Numbered from the stretch's first letter, positions 15,679 through 25,082 are shown. The stretch: 35,413 nt of DNA from Ignavibacteria bacterium (GCA_021286645.1 JAJTBZ010000107.1:1-35413); one strand, 5' to 3'. Made by a program: numbers and translations. Notes: generated by a model from the letters alone, not told the origin.

Positions 15679-18600
15679 TTAGCTACAACTTGTAGTGGCT
15701 CCACAGGTCATACACTTTAAGCATACTCCATTACGAACCATGGTCATATTATGGCAATCAGGACATACGTCGCCCGTAAATCCTTTTTCTTTTGCCTGGA
15801 TTACCTTTTTTCGTAAATCCATCGAACCACTTTGAGTATTTTTTTCTTCCAACTGCTGACTTGTGGATAAAGAGTAGTTATACGCGTTAAAATCACGTGA
15901 ATCGAATTCAATTAAATTATCACCATTAGCAGAAGAATCATCATCTTTATCGGTTAGACTTTTTACTATATTTCGGGATACCGGTAAAGGTTTATCTTCC
16001 TCGTCGGTGACATGTGCCAGATCAAATCGATTTAAATAACTTACAGCCAGTTCTCGGAAAATATAATCAATAATAGAGGTAGTCATTTTTATGCGGGCAT
16101 TGCCTGTTACCATGCCGGAAGGTTCAAAACGGGTAAAGACAAAAGCGTCAATGAATTCTTCCAACGGTACGCCATGTTGAAGGCCTAACGAAATGGCAAT
16201 CGCAAAACAATTGAGTAAACTACGTACTGTAGCCCCTTCCCTGTGCATATCGATGAAGATTTCACCTAACTGTCCGCTTTCATATTCACCGGTTCGTATA
16301 TAGACGCTCTGCCCATTTATTTTGGATTTTTGGGTATAGCCGGTTCTTCTATCCGGCAGCCGTTTCCGCTGGGCAATGTATTTATGTACAATACGCTCGG
16401 CCTGCTTAACTATATCATTATTTTCCTTTTCTTCGATGATTGCTTCTAGTTCATCATCAAATACAGTATTCAAAGGTTGCGACAGCTTTGAGCCATCCCG
16501 ATAAATAGCATTGGCTTTTAAGCCCAATTGCCATGATTCAAAATATGCTTCTTTGATGTCTTCAATCAGCGAATGATTAGGAAGATTTATCGTTTTTGAA
16601 ATAGCTCCGGAGATAAACGGCTGGGCCGCTGCCATCATTTTAATATGGGCGCTGGCACGTATAAACCTGCTTCCTTTTTTGCCGCATTTATTCGCACAAT
16701 CGAAGATTGGATAATGCTCTACTTTAAGGAATGGGGCTCCCTCAATCGTCATTGTGCCACAAACGTAATCATTGGCCATGGCAATTTCCTGGCGTGAGAA
16801 GCCAAGTGCTTTTAATAAATCAAACGACGGATCATTTAATTGTTCGGTCGTAAAATTCAACTTATCAATCAGAAACTCATCACCTAAGGCGAACCTGTTA
16901 AATGCAAAAGATATTTCGAATACAGAAGGCAGCATTTTCTCGATTGTATTAATCACCTCTTCGGTGAATCCTTTAGCCGCTAACGACTGATGATTAATAT
17001 ACGGAGCTCCGACCAATGAACCCGCGCCTTTAGCATATTTAATGATTTCGTTTATTTGTTCAGCAGAATAGCCTAGTTTTTCCAAAGCCGGAGGAATTGA
17101 CTGGTTAATAATCTTAAAGTATCCTCCACCAGCTAATTTTTTAAATTTTACCAAGGCAAAATCAGGTTCCACGCCGGTGGTATCACAATCCATAACAAGA
17201 CCAATTGTCCCAGTCGGTGCAATTACCGTTACCTGAGCATTTCGATAACCATAAGCCTCACCTGCGGTTACCGCTTCATCGGAGATTCTTTGGGCGGCCT
17301 CAAGTAATTCAGCGTCACAGTAAGTTTCATTAATTCCAACCGGGTGTACAGAAAGCCCTTCGTATTCGGTTGGATGTACATTATATGATGCCCTTTTATG
17401 ATTTCTCAAGACTCGCAACATATGATCTTTATTCAGGTCATAATGCATAAAAGTGCCAAGTTCTTTCGCCATTTCAGCACTCGTCTTATATGCAGTCATA
17501 TGCATAATAGAAGTAATGGCCCCGCAGAAAGCGAATGCTTCTTCGCTATCGTATGGCATACCCTGTACCATTAGCAGAGCGCCTAAATTAGCATATCCTA
17601 AGCCTAAAGTTCGGAATTCATAACTCAAATGAGCAATTTCTTTACTTGGGAATTGTGCCATCATTACGCTAATCTCAAGTACTATAGTCCAAATACGTGA
17701 TGTGTGTTCAAAAAGTGTTGTCAGGAATTTATGATTATCATTATCATAGAATCGAATCAGGTTAATCGATGCCAGATTACATGCGGTATTATCGAGAAAC
17801 ATATATTCGCTGCAAGGGTTAGAAGCCCGGATTTCGCCATTCTCCGGACACGTATGCCACTCATTAATTGTTGAATGGAACTGAAGGCCCGGATCTGCAC
17901 AGGTCCATGCGGCATAGGCAATATCATCCCATAACTTTGCTGCCGGAATGGTTTTACAAGGCTTGGGCGCTCTGCCTTCTTTTTTAGCATTTCTTTTCTC
18001 AGTCCGCCAGAACAAATTCCATTCTGTATCCTTCAGAACAGCATTCATAAAATCATTGGTTACTCGCACAGAATTGTTTGAGTTCTGTCCGGATACTGTT
18101 GCGTAAGCTTCAGAATTCCAGTCAACGTCATAGATCTGAAAATCAATTTTTGTGTGCCCCATTTTTGCGAGGTGTATTACCCTTTCAATGTAATTCTGGG
18201 GAATCTTTGATTTTCGGGCCAAAGCAATAGCTTTTTGTAGCTTTAAATTTAACTTGGGATTAAATCGATCATTTTCAGGATGTTCCTGGTAACAAGCGTT
18301 CATAATAGCATTTAAATGCATATTACAAGCCTGCGAACCGGCCACGAGAGCCGCAACTTTTTCTTCTTCAACTACCTTCCAATTAACAAACTCTTCAATA
18401 TCGGGATGATCGAGATCGAGACACACCATTTTAGCAGCCCGTCTGGTGGTACCACCCGATTTAATTGCTCCGGCTGACCTATCCCCTATTTTCAGGAAAG
18501 ACATGAGACCAGATGAACGACCGCCTCCGCTCAATGGCTCATTGATACCACGAATATCTGAATAATTTGCACCTGTTCCTGATCCGTATTTAAATAATCG

Positions 18601-19266
18601 TGCCTCGCGAACCCAAAGATCCATAATACCGCCTTCATTCACCAAATCATCTTTTATAGATTGAATAAAGCACGCATGAGGTTGAGGATGTGTATAGGCA
18701 TCTTTTGATTGTTGGAGTTTTTTCGTCTCATGATCAACGAAAAAATGTCCCTGACTTGGTCCACTGATACCATAGGCCCAGTTCAGCCCTGTATTAAACC
18801 ACTGAGGACTGTTTGGCGCCGCAATTTGATGCGCGAGCATATATAATAGTTCATCATAAAAGACTTTTGCATCTTCCTCTGAATCGAAGTATTTGCCCTT
18901 CCAGCCCCAATAAGTCCAACAACCGGCTAAGCGGTGAAACACCTGCCGGCAATCGTGCTCTGCGGTGTAGCGGTCTTTTTCAGGAAGCCGGTCGAGCGAA
19001 GATTGATCAATAACAGAAGGCTGTAACCATTCAGGTACTCCATCTTCTTTTTTTGATTTTACGGCTGCAGGAATGCCTGCCTTCCGAAAATATTTTTGTG
19101 CTATAATATCTGTGGCTACTTGCGACCAGAAGGATGGGACAAGTACGTTATCCATCCGAAAGACCAGTGAACCATCCGGGTTCCTGATTTCAGAGACTCT
19201 TTGTTCAAATTGTACATTATCATAGGGGTTGGACAGGGTTTCGGTGAAAACTCGCCTAATTCTCAT
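15679..19266 (-). CDS. nrdJ: adenosylcobalamin-dependent ribonucleotide reductase (class II)
   Basis: 1195 residues, the size of the long B12-dependent reductases. It converts ribonucleotides to deoxyribonucleotides using an adenosylcobalamin-derived thiyl radical, with or without oxygen. Visible are the active-site cysteine pair, one in '[10 protein letters not shown]' and one in '[13 protein letters not shown]', and the radical motif '[10 protein letters not shown]' (Asn, Cys, Glu). Also visible are '[13 protein letters not shown]', the phosphate-binding '[20 protein letters not shown]' region, and a C-terminal zinc-ribbon-like tail (CPDC...CLKCMTCG...SCS) that regenerates the active-site disulfide. 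The frame is uninterrupted, with no intein-like insertion. ATG 19266 is preceded on its strand by AGGA. The 194-base divergent region upstream holds a good promoter but no space or structure for a cobalamin riboswitch. No class I (nrdAB) or class III (nrdD) genes are in the window. Confidence 0.95.
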   Translation of the reverse strand: MRIRRVFTETLSNPYDNVQFEQRVSEIRNPDGSLVFRMDNVLVPSFWSQVATDIIAQKYFRKAGIPAAVKSKKEDGVPEWLQPSVIDQSSLDRLPEKDRYTAEHDCRQVFHRLAGCWTYWGWKGKYFDSEEDAKVFYDELLYMLAHQIAAPNSPQWFNTGLNWAYGISGPSQGHFFVDHETKKLQQSKDAYTHPQPHACFIQSIKDDLVNEGGIMDLWVREARLFKYGSGTGANYSDIRGINEPLSGGGRSSGLMSFLKIGDRSAGAIKSGGTTRRAAKMVCLDLDHPDIEEFVNWKVVEEEKVAALVAGSQACNMHLNAIMNACYQEHPENDRFNPKLNLKLQKAIALARKSKIPQNYIERVIHLAKMGHTKIDFQIYDVDWNSEAYATVSGQNSNNSVRVTNDFMNAVLKDTEWNLFWRTEKRNAKKEGRAPKPCKTIPAAKLWDDIAYAAWTCADPGLQFHSTINEWHTCPENGEIRASNPCSEYMFLDNTACNLASINLIRFYDNDNHKFLTTLFEHTSRIWTIVLEISVMMAQFPSKEIAHLSYEFRTLGLGYANLGALLMVQGMPYDSEEAFAFCGAITSIMHMTAYKTSAEMAKELGTFMHYDLNKDHMLRVLRNHKRASYNVHPTEYEGLSVHPVGINETYCDAELLEAAQRISDEAVTAGEAYGYRNAQVTVIAPTGTIGLVMDCDTTGVEPDFALVKFKKLAGGGYFKIINQSIPPALEKLGYSAEQINEIIKYAKGAGSLVGAPYINHQSLAAKGFTEEVINTIEKMLPSVFEISFAFNRFALGDEFLIDKLNFTTEQLNDPSFDLLKALGFSRQEIAMANDYVCGTMTIEGAPFLKVEHYPIFDCANKCGKKGSRFIRASAHIKMMAAAQPFISGAISKTINLPNHSLIEDIKEAYFESWQLGLKANAIYRDGSKLSQPLNTVFDDELEAIIEEKENNDIVKQAERIVHKYIAQRKRLPDRRTGYTQKSKINGQSVYIRTGEYESGQLGEIFIDMHREGATVRSLLNCFAIAISLGLQHGVPLEEFIDAFVFTRFEPSGMVTGNARIKMTTSIIDYIFRELAVSYLNRFDLAHVTDEEDKPLPVSRNIVKSLTDKDDDSSANGDNLIEFDSRDFNAYNYSLSTSQQLEEKNTQSGSMDLRKKVIQAKEKGFTGDVCPDCHNMTMVRNGVCLKCMTCGATTSCS

Positions 19267-19311
19267 AATTTCCTAATAAACATTAAAAGTTGGAGTGTTT
19301 TTTTTTCTATG

Positions 19312-19342
19312 CGAAAGTATTTATTCTCAAAAGAAATTCAAA
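19312..19342 (-). promoter_or_regulatory. Bacteroidota-type promoter of nrdJ
   Basis: On the minus strand TTTG (19342-19339) is followed by exactly 19 bases and then TACTTTCG (19319-19312), one mismatch from the TAnnTTTG consensus. The transcript would start near 19305, about 40 bases before the ATG at 19266. Confidence 0.6.
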
Positions 19343-19371
19343 GTTAAATTTAGCCACCGGTTAAAATATTT

Positions 19372-19402
19372 TTACCGACTGAAATTCGGTCTCTACCGAT
19401 TC
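19372..19402 (+). promoter_or_regulatory. direct repeat, candidate LytTR operator
   Basis: TTACCGACT (19372-19380) and CTACCGATT (19393-19401) share TACCGA and are spaced 21 bases start to start, two helical turns. LytTR-domain regulators bind pairs of roughly 8-9-base direct repeats at this spacing. The repeat ends five bases upstream of the -33 box of the promoter for the operon that encodes a LytTR regulator. A TCGGT at 19386-19390 also makes an inverted repeat with the first ACCGA. Confidence 0.5.
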
Positions 19403-19405
19403 ATT

Positions 19406-19437
19406 ATTGCCTGTCCCGGTAATAACCAGTAGATTTG
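19406..19437 (+). promoter_or_regulatory. Bacteroidota-type promoter of the LiaF-like/LytTR operon
   Basis: ATTG (19406-19409), 20 bases, then TAGATTTG (19430-19437), an exact match to TAnnTTTG. It can also be read as a sigma-70-like TTGCCT-N17-TAGATT. The transcript would start near 19444, only about 17 bases before the ATG at 19461, leaving room for the GGAG ribosome site at 19450-19453. Confidence 0.6.
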
Positions 19438-19460
19438 AGATAACAAATTGGAGTTATAAA

Positions 19461-20186
19461 ATGGAAGAACAGAAATATTTTACCGGTAGAACCATAATTG
19501 GCCTTATTCTGGTAATTATAGGTGGTTCATATCTTCTTGGTTCATTCGATATTATTCCTGATAGAATAGTCAGCATAATAATATCCTGGCCCAGCCTGTT
19601 AGTTGTTATTGGGATGGTTAATCTCATCAATGCACGTAATAAAGGCTTTGGAACCATATTAGTTATCATAGGTGGAATTTTCTTATTACGTCGGATAGTA
19701 CCGGAATTCCATATTAATGATGATTTAGTGTTCCCTATGGTACTTATAGGCATCGGTTCCTTATTAATTTTTCGTAAAAAAAAAACAAATCAACCATTTA
19801 CTTTCCACGAAGACAAAACAATATCTTCCGAGAGGTTAGATGATGTTTCGATATTTGGTGGTGGTCATAAAACAATTAATACCCAGGAATTTAAGGGTGG
19901 TAACATTACGGCAATATTCGGGGGCTCAGAGATTGACCTTACCGACTGCAAATTAGCGCCCGGGGAAAATATCCTTGATATTGTAGTAATTTTTGGCGGA
20001 ATTGAGCTTATTGTACCGGAAGATTGGAAAATTCTCATCGATGTTACTCCAATTTTTGGAGGCTTCTCGAATAAATACCGTCGCGATCCTAATATGGTGG
20101 TTGACCCTACAGCGTTATTAAGAATAAAAGGTACGGTAATTTTCGGCGGTGGCGAAATTAAAGTTCGTGGAATGCAGAGTCACTGA
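19461..20186 (+). CDS. LiaF-like membrane protein (N-terminal TM domain plus beta-helix domain)
   Basis: 241 residues. The first half holds four short hydrophobic segments (about 10-30, 35-52, 57-72, 83-100), alternating with Gly-rich 'IIGGIFLL' turns. The second half (about 120-240) is a beta-rich repeat domain in which IFGG recurs about every 20-25 residues (SIFGGGHK, AIFGGSE, VIFGGIE, PIFGGFS, VIFGGGE). This is the hallmark of the LiaF C-terminal 'cell wall-active antibiotic response' domain. LiaF inhibits the LiaSR system in Firmicutes by holding the kinase off until the envelope is damaged. Here the next two genes are a LytS-type kinase and a LytTR regulator, so an equivalent role is likely. 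I start at ATG 19461, which has GGAG 7 bases upstream. An in-frame TTG at 19407 would fall inside the promoter. Confidence 0.75.
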   Translation: MEEQKYFTGRTIIGLILVIIGGSYLLGSFDIIPDRIVSIIISWPSLLVVIGMVNLINARNKGFGTILVIIGGIFLLRRIVPEFHINDDLVFPMVLIGIGSLLIFRKKKTNQPFTFHEDKTISSERLDDVSIFGGGHKTINTQEFKGGNITAIFGGSEIDLTDCKLAPGENILDIVVIFGGIELIVPEDWKILIDVTPIFGGFSNKYRRDPNMVVDPTALLRIKGTVIFGGGEIKVRGMQSH

Positions 20187-20218
20187 CACGGCATGCGGTA
20201 CCGGGAGAAAACTAAACT

Positions 20219-21244
20219 ATGAAACCAGGATTAATATTATTTGTTTTTATTGCCTTGTTATATTTCCTTTTCTCCCGGTTTACCATCCATATCCCTGTTC
20301 AGGATGCTTTTATTGATTCGATTCTCAATGTCCTTATTTATGGGGCAACTGCTGCGGCGTTACCCTGGTCTGCCAAATACATCGATTATGATCCTGTAAA
20401 AACCAATCGCTTTATTGTTATTCACCTGATAGCAGCTATAATCGTTTCAATCGGTTGTACCCTTGTGTATTATGGAACAATTCTACTATTTAACCGTATC
20501 CACTTAAGTTCAATGCTTCTTCCACAATACTTTGTTTGGCGATTTGCATTGGGGATACTATTTTATCTGGCTTGTGAGACCTTCATTTATATACGATTGT
20601 TTTATGCTAAATTAGCCCGACAGAACGCCGATGAGGCTCAACTTAGACTTTTACTTACCGAAGCAGAATTACAATCACTCCGTTTTCAAGTTAACCCGCA
20701 TTTCTTGTTTAATTCACTTAATTCATTAGTCGCTTTAATTCGTACACAACCAGATACTGCCGCGCGAATGGTAATACAATTATCCGAGTTTTTCCGTGCA
20801 TCCCTTGCCGGCGACATAAAACATTTAATACCAATATCAAAAGAAATTGAAAACGTAAGAAGATATTTGGAAATAGAACAAATACGGTTTTCAGATAAAC
20901 TATATTACTCAATACACAATGAAATCAATGATGTAAAAATTCTGGTACCCAATATGATATTACAACCAATTGTGGAAAATGCAGTCAAACATGGTGTATA
21001 TGAGTCACTTACCCCGGTAAATATTGAAATTAGTACAGAGATGAACGATGGCTTCCTAATTATTCGTGTCAAGAATGATGTACCAGATGAGAATAATAAT
21101 AAGAAAAGAGCCGGAATGGGTGTAGGTTTGAAAAATACACAAAAAAGAATTTATCTGATCTACGGGGCGAATGCAACAATGCGTTCTGAAAAATCTGACG
21201 GGCAATTTATGGTAACATTCTCACTTCCAATGCTTCAGGAATAG
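20219..21244 (+). CDS. LytS/YehU-type sensor histidine kinase
   Basis: 341 residues. Four transmembrane helices (about 4-22, 30-50, 64-90, 106-128) without a sizeable extracytoplasmic domain are followed by a short coiled linker. The His_kinase domain has phospho-acceptor His161 in 'FQVNPHFLFNSLNSL', and the HATPase domain has an 'MILQPIVENAVKHG' N-box and a 'GMGVGLKNTQKRI' lid. This is the standard kinase of the LytTR class, which phosphorylates the LytTR regulator encoded 4 bases downstream. The lack of a sensing domain fits intramembrane sensing, with the LiaF-like protein upstream as a possible input. A GGGAG lies about 12 bases before the ATG. Confidence 0.93.
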   Translation: MKPGLILFVFIALLYFLFSRFTIHIPVQDAFIDSILNVLIYGATAAALPWSAKYIDYDPVKTNRFIVIHLIAAIIVSIGCTLVYYGTILLFNRIHLSSMLLPQYFVWRFALGILFYLACETFIYIRLFYAKLARQNADEAQLRLLLTEAELQSLRFQVNPHFLFNSLNSLVALIRTQPDTAARMVIQLSEFFRASLAGDIKHLIPISKEIENVRRYLEIEQIRFSDKLYYSIHNEINDVKILVPNMILQPIVENAVKHGVYESLTPVNIEISTEMNDGFLIIRVKNDVPDENNNKKRAGMGVGLKNTQKRIYLIYGANATMRSEKSDGQFMVTFSLPMLQE

Positions 21245-21248
21245 AACA

Positions 21249-21983
21249 ATGAAAAGAGCTGTAATTATTGATGATGAAAAACTTTCAAGAGAAAACATTG
21301 CATATCATTTGGGCAAATTTCGAGATATTGAATTAGTTGGTGAGGCAGAAAATGGCTTTGATGGATTCAAACTCTGTCAGGAAGAACGCCCGGATTTAGT
21401 TTTTTTAGACATTCAGATGCCCAAATTAACCGGTTTCGAGATGCTTGAATTATTTGAAACCCCTCCAGAGGTTATTTTTATAACAGCTTTCGATCAATTT
21501 GCTTTACAGGCTTTTTCTGTGAATGCAATCGATTATTTACTGAAACCATTTTCGGAAGAAAGGTTTTCTGAAGCAATTGAACGATTCTTCAAACGAACGT
21601 CAACTGCTACAGAACAAGAATTAACCCGGTTACAGGAATATGTACAGGATACACGTAAAAATTTATCCAGAATTGTTATTAAGGATGCTAACCGTGCAAT
21701 CGTGGTACCTATGAATGAGGTCCAATATATCGAAGCACAAGATGATTATGTTGCTATTTACGCTTCAAAAAAATATCTAAAAAAGATCACCCTGAAAACC
21801 CTTGAATCGCAATTGGATGAAAATGAATTCATTAGAATCCACCGTTCATACATCATTAATATTTCGGCATTAAAGGAAATTAAAACAGAAGGCAAAGAAA
21901 TCTATTCAGCACTGCTGAAAAATGGAATCTCTTTGCCTGTAAGTAAAAATGGAATAGATAAATTACGAAGTGTTCTGAGATAA
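21249..21983 (+). CDS. LytTR-family response regulator
   Basis: 244 residues: a receiver domain (1-120) with the acidic pair Asp8/Asp9, the phospho-acceptor Asp54 in 'VFLDIQMPK', the Thr of 'FITAFD' and the Lys of 'YLLKPF'. A LytTR DNA-binding domain (about 140-244) includes 'VQYIEAQDDYVAIY' and 'FIRIHRSYIINISAL'. It is partner of the preceding kinase. A pair of 21-base-spaced direct repeats upstream of the operon promoter is a plausible binding site, implying autoregulation. The stop codon (21981-21983) abuts the stop codon of the convergent aminopeptidase gene, with no terminator between. Confidence 0.95.
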   Translation: MKRAVIIDDEKLSRENIAYHLGKFRDIELVGEAENGFDGFKLCQEERPDLVFLDIQMPKLTGFEMLELFETPPEVIFITAFDQFALQAFSVNAIDYLLKPFSEERFSEAIERFFKRTSTATEQELTRLQEYVQDTRKNLSRIVIKDANRAIVVPMNEVQYIEAQDDYVAIYASKKYLKKITLKTLESQLDENEFIRIHRSYIINISALKEIKTEGKEIYSALLKNGISLPVSKNGIDKLRSVLR

Positions 21984-22955
21984 TTACAGAACCAGAATTT
22001 TGCCGTTCTTCATTATTAACTGATCGTCCATATACACATCAGGTTTAGTAACTACACCATCCAGATGAATGGGGACATCAACAGTTCCACCCATAGATTT
22101 ATTATTACCAAGCGCAATATGTATTGTACCCATTACTTTTTCATCCTCAAGAAGAACACCGCTCAATTTGGCCTTATCGTTAGTTCCGATTCCAAATTCA
22201 GCGATATTGTAGGCTAATGGATTTTTTACGTTCTTTAGAATGGAATCAAGTTTTTTGGCAATCGGGCCGCCTGATATTACTGTCGCCATACCGTTATTGA
22301 CTTCGATATTGATCATAGCATTTTTAACTAGCCCCAGGCTTGCCATGCTTCCATCAACAATGAATTTGCCGTTAGCAGTCCCTTCCACCGGAGCAAGATA
22401 TGTTTCGCCGGTTGGCAAGTTACCACTTTCACCACGTTTGTGAAAGAGACCTTTGGAAGCAAGTACCTGCTGCCCTGCAATAGAGAAACTTATATCGGTT
22501 CCTAATTTTGTTGTAACGCGAATATGTTTTCCCTTTTCCAGTATGCTTTTGAGTTTAAGACACCGATCAGCAATTTTTTTATAATCGGCATTTAAGCCAC
22601 GAATCATTACTTCCTTCGTAATTCCGGGAAATGTGGCAACTCTGGCTCCAAGTCCTGAAGCCGTTCTTCTGGCGGAAGTATGTGTTAATGAAGTCGAAGT
22701 GGGACAAAGTATCACATCAAATCGTTTCATCATATCTGCCACCTCATCCGGAGGTTCTTGCCCGTCAAGAGCATTTGGAGGCATTTCCATATACAATGAT
22801 TTAAAACCTAGTCTCTGGGCGTTCTCGAATAAATTCAATCCGATTTCTCTTTTAATATAATCAGAGACAACCAGAACTGATTCGTTCTTCTGTACTCCCA
22901 TGCAAGTCAGTAAAGCTATCTCAGAAGCCTTGTCCATGGTAGATAACCGTTTCAT
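21984..22955 (-). CDS. aminopeptidase, M29 (thermophilic aminopeptidase T)-like
   Basis: 323 residues related to the M29/leucyl aminopeptidase family of metal-dependent exopeptidases. The N-terminal half is an alpha/beta domain; the C-terminal half carries the probable metal ligands: Glu in 'GNLPTGETY', Glu in 'IAEFGIGTN', His in 'MGTIHIALGNN', and His and Asp in 'PIHLDGVV'. These match the ligand order of the family, though the protein is shorter than the 400-residue classical M29 enzymes. ATG 22955 is 9 bases after the barrel-protein stop. It is therefore the last gene of an MFS transporter, outer-membrane protein, aminopeptidase unit, which hints at import and cleavage of a peptide or amino-acid conjugate. 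Confidence 0.75.
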   Translation of the reverse strand: MKRLSTMDKASEIALLTCMGVQKNESVLVVSDYIKREIGLNLFENAQRLGFKSLYMEMPPNALDGQEPPDEVADMMKRFDVILCPTSTSLTHTSARRTASGLGARVATFPGITKEVMIRGLNADYKKIADRCLKLKSILEKGKHIRVTTKLGTDISFSIAGQQVLASKGLFHKRGESGNLPTGETYLAPVEGTANGKFIVDGSMASLGLVKNAMINIEVNNGMATVISGGPIAKKLDSILKNVKNPLAYNIAEFGIGTNDKAKLSGVLLEDEKVMGTIHIALGNNKSMGGTVDVPIHLDGVVTKPDVYMDDQLIMKNGKILVL

Positions 22956-22964
22956 AATATTGCC

Positions 22965-23723
22965 CTATGTTGGTATGCTTAGATTTAATTGAATTAGTAA
23001 GTTAATCCCGCCGCCTTTTATTAAATTCGGATAACTTGTTGCGTCGGTGGGCATTAATGGCTTATTTGAACTGTTTTGTTTTTTGATTGAATTAACGGGG
23101 ATATTTGTATAAGAAACAGACCCTTCAAGACTTATATAATCTTTAATCAGAGATATAATGAACCCGCTGCCAAGAGCATACGAGAAAAGATCTTCCTTGC
23201 TAACGTAATCATCCTCGCGAATAATACCGGTTACATTATTAATTTCATCATGAAAGGAAAAATTATAATAATAAAAACTCGCATCAATAACCTTCCAATT
23301 AATATAATCATTGATAGGCATTCCCAAGTCTATTCCTGCCCCAATGGCGTACATATTTACTTCAGCAGTAAAAATACTTTTTGTACCATCAGAATGCTGA
23401 ATTTTTGTACTATTTTTTTCAGAAAAACCGCTGTAGTAGGCTTTAATAGTGCATAAAATTCCTGCAACGTCTTTACGGAAAAAGTTTATACCAAGGCGAT
23501 ATCCACGTAGTGCATTGAATCCGGCGAGAGGACTGAGTAGAGAATCATGATACTGTGTATTGAAGGCATCGACAAATTTGTTCAGTCCATCGGGCGAATA
23601 ATATTGCACTTCATAGCCTGCAAAGCCTCCTACAAGGCCAAAGCAGCCAAACCCGAGTTCAGTGGACTGAGCCCGGGTTGCTACACTGAAGAATACCAAA
23701 CAAATTACTATGATGCGTATCAT
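22965..23723 (-). CDS. secreted protein, probable outer-membrane beta-barrel, unknown function
   Basis: 252 residues with a Sec signal peptide (about 1-18, cleavage near TRAQ). The mature part has alternating hydrophobic/polar segments, abundant Gly, Tyr, Phe and Asn, and no internal transmembrane helix. Strand-like repeats such as 'YRLGINFFRKD', 'AEVNMYAIGAGIDLGM' and 'FSYALGSGFIISLIKDYISLEGSVSYT' suggest an outer-membrane barrel of about 8-10 strands. Two internal cysteines (GFGCFG, ILCTIK) are unusual for such a protein. I do not recognise the family. It lies 9 bases after the MFS gene and 9 bases before the aminopeptidase gene, so it is co-transcribed with both. Confidence 0.6.
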   Translation of the reverse strand: MIRIIVICLVFFSVATRAQSTELGFGCFGLVGGFAGYEVQYYSPDGLNKFVDAFNTQYHDSLLSPLAGFNALRGYRLGINFFRKDVAGILCTIKAYYSGFSEKNSTKIQHSDGTKSIFTAEVNMYAIGAGIDLGMPINDYINWKVIDASFYYYNFSFHDEINNVTGIIREDDYVSKEDLFSYALGSGFIISLIKDYISLEGSVSYTNIPVNSIKKQNSSNKPLMPTDATSYPNLIKGGGINLLIQLNLSIPT

Positions 23724-23732
23724 GCAAGAAAT

Positions 23733-25082
23733 TTATTTTCCCGGTGCATCCAGACTTACACCGGAACGAGAATGACGTTTTTCACTGTTTTTAAGTAAAT
23801 AGGCAAATACTAAACCAAAGAAACCCAATGTAGAAAATATCCACATACCGAGTGTGTAACCACCGGGGTTTTGTGCACTTGCTTTGGAAAAATCATTAGC
23901 CCAACCTATCATGATATTAAAAAACGATAGCCCTATGTTCTGTATCATTGTCATCAAACCATAAGCTGTACCCAATTTGGATTCTTCCACGATCAATGAA
24001 ACTGAAGGCCACATTACCGCAGGTACCAAAGAGAATGCAATTCCCATCATAGACATTGGTATCATTAAATAAGCAGGAATAGCCGAGTGAATATCAAAAA
24101 AATCTGAATTGATATTAAGTGAACCACTAATTCCCAGTGGCGCGGCCAAATCAATTTTATATGCCATTATGAGATAAACAGGAATAATAAGTAACGATCC
24201 AATCATCATCAGGTAAGATCGTTTGCCTATTTTATCGGATAAATATCCAAATAACGGCGTGAAAAACATTGCTGCAAGAGTGAGTAAGCTCGAAAGGTTA
24301 CCGCCAACTTCCCTGCTGGTACCATGAGCTTCCTGAAAAAATTTAATGGCAAATGTTTGAAACGGAAACATAGCTGAGTAAAATGTTACGCAAAGAGCAG
24401 TTATAAACCAGAAACTTTTTCCGAAATTAAAAATCTCTTTGAACTCAATTTTATCCTGCTGTCCTTCTTTGGGGATATCAAACTTTTTAACAGCTAAAAC
24501 ATCGAGGAAGTAATAAATTACAATAAATACCACTGCGCTTATGCCGGCTACAACGGTAACCATCAGGGGCATTTGCCAATTTGTATACATTTGCCTGCCC
24601 CAACTTGGCGAGTTTAAGGCTAAAAAAGAACCCATGCGTGCTACAGTCAGATTTAACCCAAAAGCGAAAGACAATTCTTTTCCCTTAAACCAACGGGCAA
24701 TAATCGTAGTAATAGCAACAATCATCGATTCGGCTCCGAGACCGAAAACCAGTCGCCCGGTACACATTACAATAAAATTGCCTGTACTGGCGGTTATTAC
24801 AGCCCCTGCCATAATAAACATTGTAAATATTGCAACAGATTTTCTGGTCCCAATTTTATCAATAATTAAACCGCCAATCAGTACCATAAAAATATTCGGA
24901 ATACTATAGATGGCGTTAAGCAAACCGATATTTGAATCAGAGAAGTGAAGTTGGGTTTTCAAGACATCGGCTAAAGGACTTATGCTATCGTAAATGTAAT
25001 AATTGCCGAACATGGCCAGAGAGATTAATAACCAAATGAGCCAGCGAAATAGTGTACTTGGAGGGTTTTTCTGAATTTCCAT
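23733..25082 (-). CDS. major facilitator superfamily transporter
   Basis: 449 residues with twelve hydrophobic segments in two halves. MFS landmarks are visible: 'GGLIIDKIGTRKSV' after TM2 (the motif-A loop), 'GRLVFGLGAESM' in TM4, and the second-half counterpart 'FGYLSDKIGKRSYL'. A long central cytoplasmic loop (about 200-225, rich in Lys/Asp) separates the halves. Substrate is not readable. Bacteroidota relatives of this type are simply annotated MFS. It heads a three-gene unit with a barrel protein and an aminopeptidase, so a peptide or amino-acid derivative is a fair guess only. The 139 bases upstream hold the terminator of pepD. Confidence 0.85.
   Translation of the reverse strand: MEIQKNPPSTLFRWLIWLLISLAMFGNYYIYDSISPLADVLKTQLHFSDSNIGLLNAIYSIPNIFMVLIGGLIIDKIGTRKSVAIFTMFIMAGAVITASTGNFIVMCTGRLVFGLGAESMIVAITTIIARWFKGKELSFAFGLNLTVARMGSFLALNSPSWGRQMYTNWQMPLMVTVVAGISAVVFIVIYYFLDVLAVKKFDIPKEGQQDKIEFKEIFNFGKSFWFITALCVTFYSAMFPFQTFAIKFFQEAHGTSREVGGNLSSLLTLAAMFFTPLFGYLSDKIGKRSYLMMIGSLLIIPVYLIMAYKIDLAAPLGISGSLNINSDFFDIHSAIPAYLMIPMSMMGIAFSLVPAVMWPSVSLIVEESKLGTAYGLMTMIQNIGLSFFNIMIGWANDFSKASAQNPGGYTLGMWIFSTLGFFGLVFAYLLKNSEKRHSRSGVSLDAPGK

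Noticed and set aside
15679-19266. Intein or intron inside the ribonucleotide reductase gene
   Set aside because: The length is normal for the long class II enzyme and the conserved motifs follow one another without a foreign block or a His-Asn/Cys junction.
19267-19460. Possible cobalamin riboswitch ahead of nrdJ
   Set aside because: The leader on the nrdJ strand is only about 40 bases from the predicted transcript start, and I see no B12-box-like or long paired structure.
24541-24909. 122-residue open frame on the plus strand inside the MFS gene
   Set aside because: It is an antisense shadow of the MFS coding frame with no ribosome site and composition of a reversed membrane protein.
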